A stretch of DNA of 64,000 bases from Toxonevra muliebris (Eukaryota; Arthropoda; Insecta; Diptera; Pallopteridae), in assembly GCA_963691655.1 (NCBI GenBank), contig OY829329.1, positions 7,578,708 through 7,642,707 of the forward strand, in the 5' to 3' direction. Every line of letters starts with the position of its first letter. Position 1 is the first letter of the stretch. The position numbers and the translations under genes are program-made. A model generated the notes under the pieces. That model was not told the origin of the DNA. It worked only from the letters and a program-made list of their open reading frames with translations, and searched no databases. Shown piece after piece: positions 62,926-64,000 of the stretch.

Positions 62926-64000
62926 TCAATGTATATACGAATGACGAAATACAAAACTGTATTCGCAAAAAATGTAGCCTGAAATGTTACCTTTCAAACG
63001 CACGCGTTCGTTGACAGAATCGGATTAGTGGTGCCAGATGTATGGCCATTAACACCATCTTGTGGCAAAAACAGAAAATTCTTTCAACGGGGCATGGGTA
63101 CATTTAAAATTTCTCAGGACTATGTAATCAAAAATGAAGTGCCAATTCATAAGTACTAATTTACCATGCATAAGCAATAAATGTGCTACTCACAATCCTC
63201 AATCGATTTGAAACTTAATCCTAAGAATTTCCTTGAACCTGTTCATAATTATAAAAACGTGAAAGTTGATAAATTCATAAATTAAATTTCGTCAACATAC
63301 AGGATGATTCCGTTCCGATGGTCAGTAAAAAAACGGGTGACGGAGGTCACAGCAGGTTAAAATCAATAGAAGGTATCCCTACAACAACGCAAACAATTAA
63401 GCTTGAAAATTCAGATATGTATTCTACCAAATGAACCGAATGTAAACATAATATAAATATAAAAGAAAAAATTACTAAAATGCTAAAAAAACACACTCTT
63501 TACTCAGCAGCTCAAATAGAGACATGACATTGAAAACATAAAACATGATATGACAGCGAATGAAACCGGTTATTTTTCTTTCTATGTTACTAACAAGATG
63601 TGATGTCAGAAAATGCATGATACTCACAGTATTATTACAACAACATTCGAACTCTTAGGTACATATACACGGACACTGTTGAGAAAACTATGTACACATA
63701 CACATATGTAAGTATTCATTCACATATGTAGTAGTAACTCGTAAGTATTTATTTATCTATTGGAAATGATGAATATCAACTACAAAATATAAAATAATGA
63801 TGTTGACAGTAAGTGTAGGCAACAACTACAACATTTACAATGATTCTTGTGTTTGTCTACAGGAATGAGTTTTGTAGGTCATTTATATTCATACGTAGAA
63901 AGAAGTCAAAGTAAAACTCCTCCTACTTTAATTTTTGAAAAATTTCTAAGTATTTTCTAGCTGGGCGGTCAAAAAATTCAGAAATAAAAAAAAGCAAATT

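Larger units (their letters stand above)
55809..64000. other. 8.2 kb, presumed first visible intron of the flippase gene
   Basis: I found no exon encoding the expected N-terminal P4-ATPase part, which has the first two membrane segments and an FLPKNLFEQF-like motif. The intron therefore probably extends past the window. Contents listed separately are the second TATGAGAC element (60314-61217) and a mariner fragment (62273-62925). A smaller inverted pair near 56838-56880 (TTGTGTTTTTTG and CAAAAAACGCAA) is also present. The rest, including 57.2-57.7 and 63.0-64.0 kb, shows no gene. Confidence 0.5.

Noticed and set aside
1..64000. CRISPR array, operon, riboswitch or bacterial mobile element
   Set aside because: All genes are intron-bearing animal genes, and no regularly spaced short repeats were seen.

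Overview
The window looks like a piece of a nuclear chromosome from a cyclorrhaphan fly, probably a Drosophila relative such as a tephritid. It is AT-rich, its introns are mostly 50-80 bp with GT-AG ends, one gene carries the insect-type ZAD zinc-finger domain, and three adjacent genes are recognisable fly orthologues: mus201 (XPG), U26 (AASDH-like) and D12 (YEATS2). I could only inspect by eye, so exon coordinates come from reading frame, splice sites and family motifs, not from alignments. There is no bacterial-type operon, CRISPR array or rRNA.

Left part (1-9.9 kb): the 3' three exons of a transglutaminase (+) end tail-to-tail with a secreted lipase/phospholipase A1-like gene (-, six exons). 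The lipase is divergent from a ZAD C2H2 zinc-finger gene (+, two exons). Then comes a gene-free block (9.9-22.7 kb) holding DNA-transposon derivatives, a tRNA-like repeat and a long hairpin near 21.5 kb that resembles a microRNA precursor.

Middle (22.7-40.6 kb): a compact gene cluster. It holds an AGPAT acyltransferase (+), the XPG-type repair nuclease mus201 (+, eight exons), U26 (-, seven exons; tail-to-tail with mus201, 85 bp between stop codons) and D12, the YEATS-domain subunit of the ATAC acetyltransferase complex (+, three exons; head-to-head with U26). The genes have separate jobs (phosphatidic acid synthesis, nucleotide excision repair, an adenylation/carrier enzyme, chromatin reading), so the cluster reflects conserved synteny more than a shared pathway.

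Right part (40.6-64 kb): a repeat-rich block contains a TA-flanked element with a repeated TATGAGAC motif (two copies in the window, in opposite orientation), a 2.3-kb foldback structure and a 1.5-kb palindrome made of two inverted Tc1-like 3' ends. It is followed by the last fourteen visible coding exons of a class-5 (ATP10-type) P4-ATPase flippase on the minus strand. The first exons of the flippase are not recognisable, so its 5' intron probably runs past the right edge. That 8-kb stretch holds the second TATGAGAC element and a broken mariner transposase.

The best candidates for something undescribed are the hairpin at 21.4 kb, the TATGAGAC element family and the Tc1 palindrome. I see no convincing new multi-gene system.
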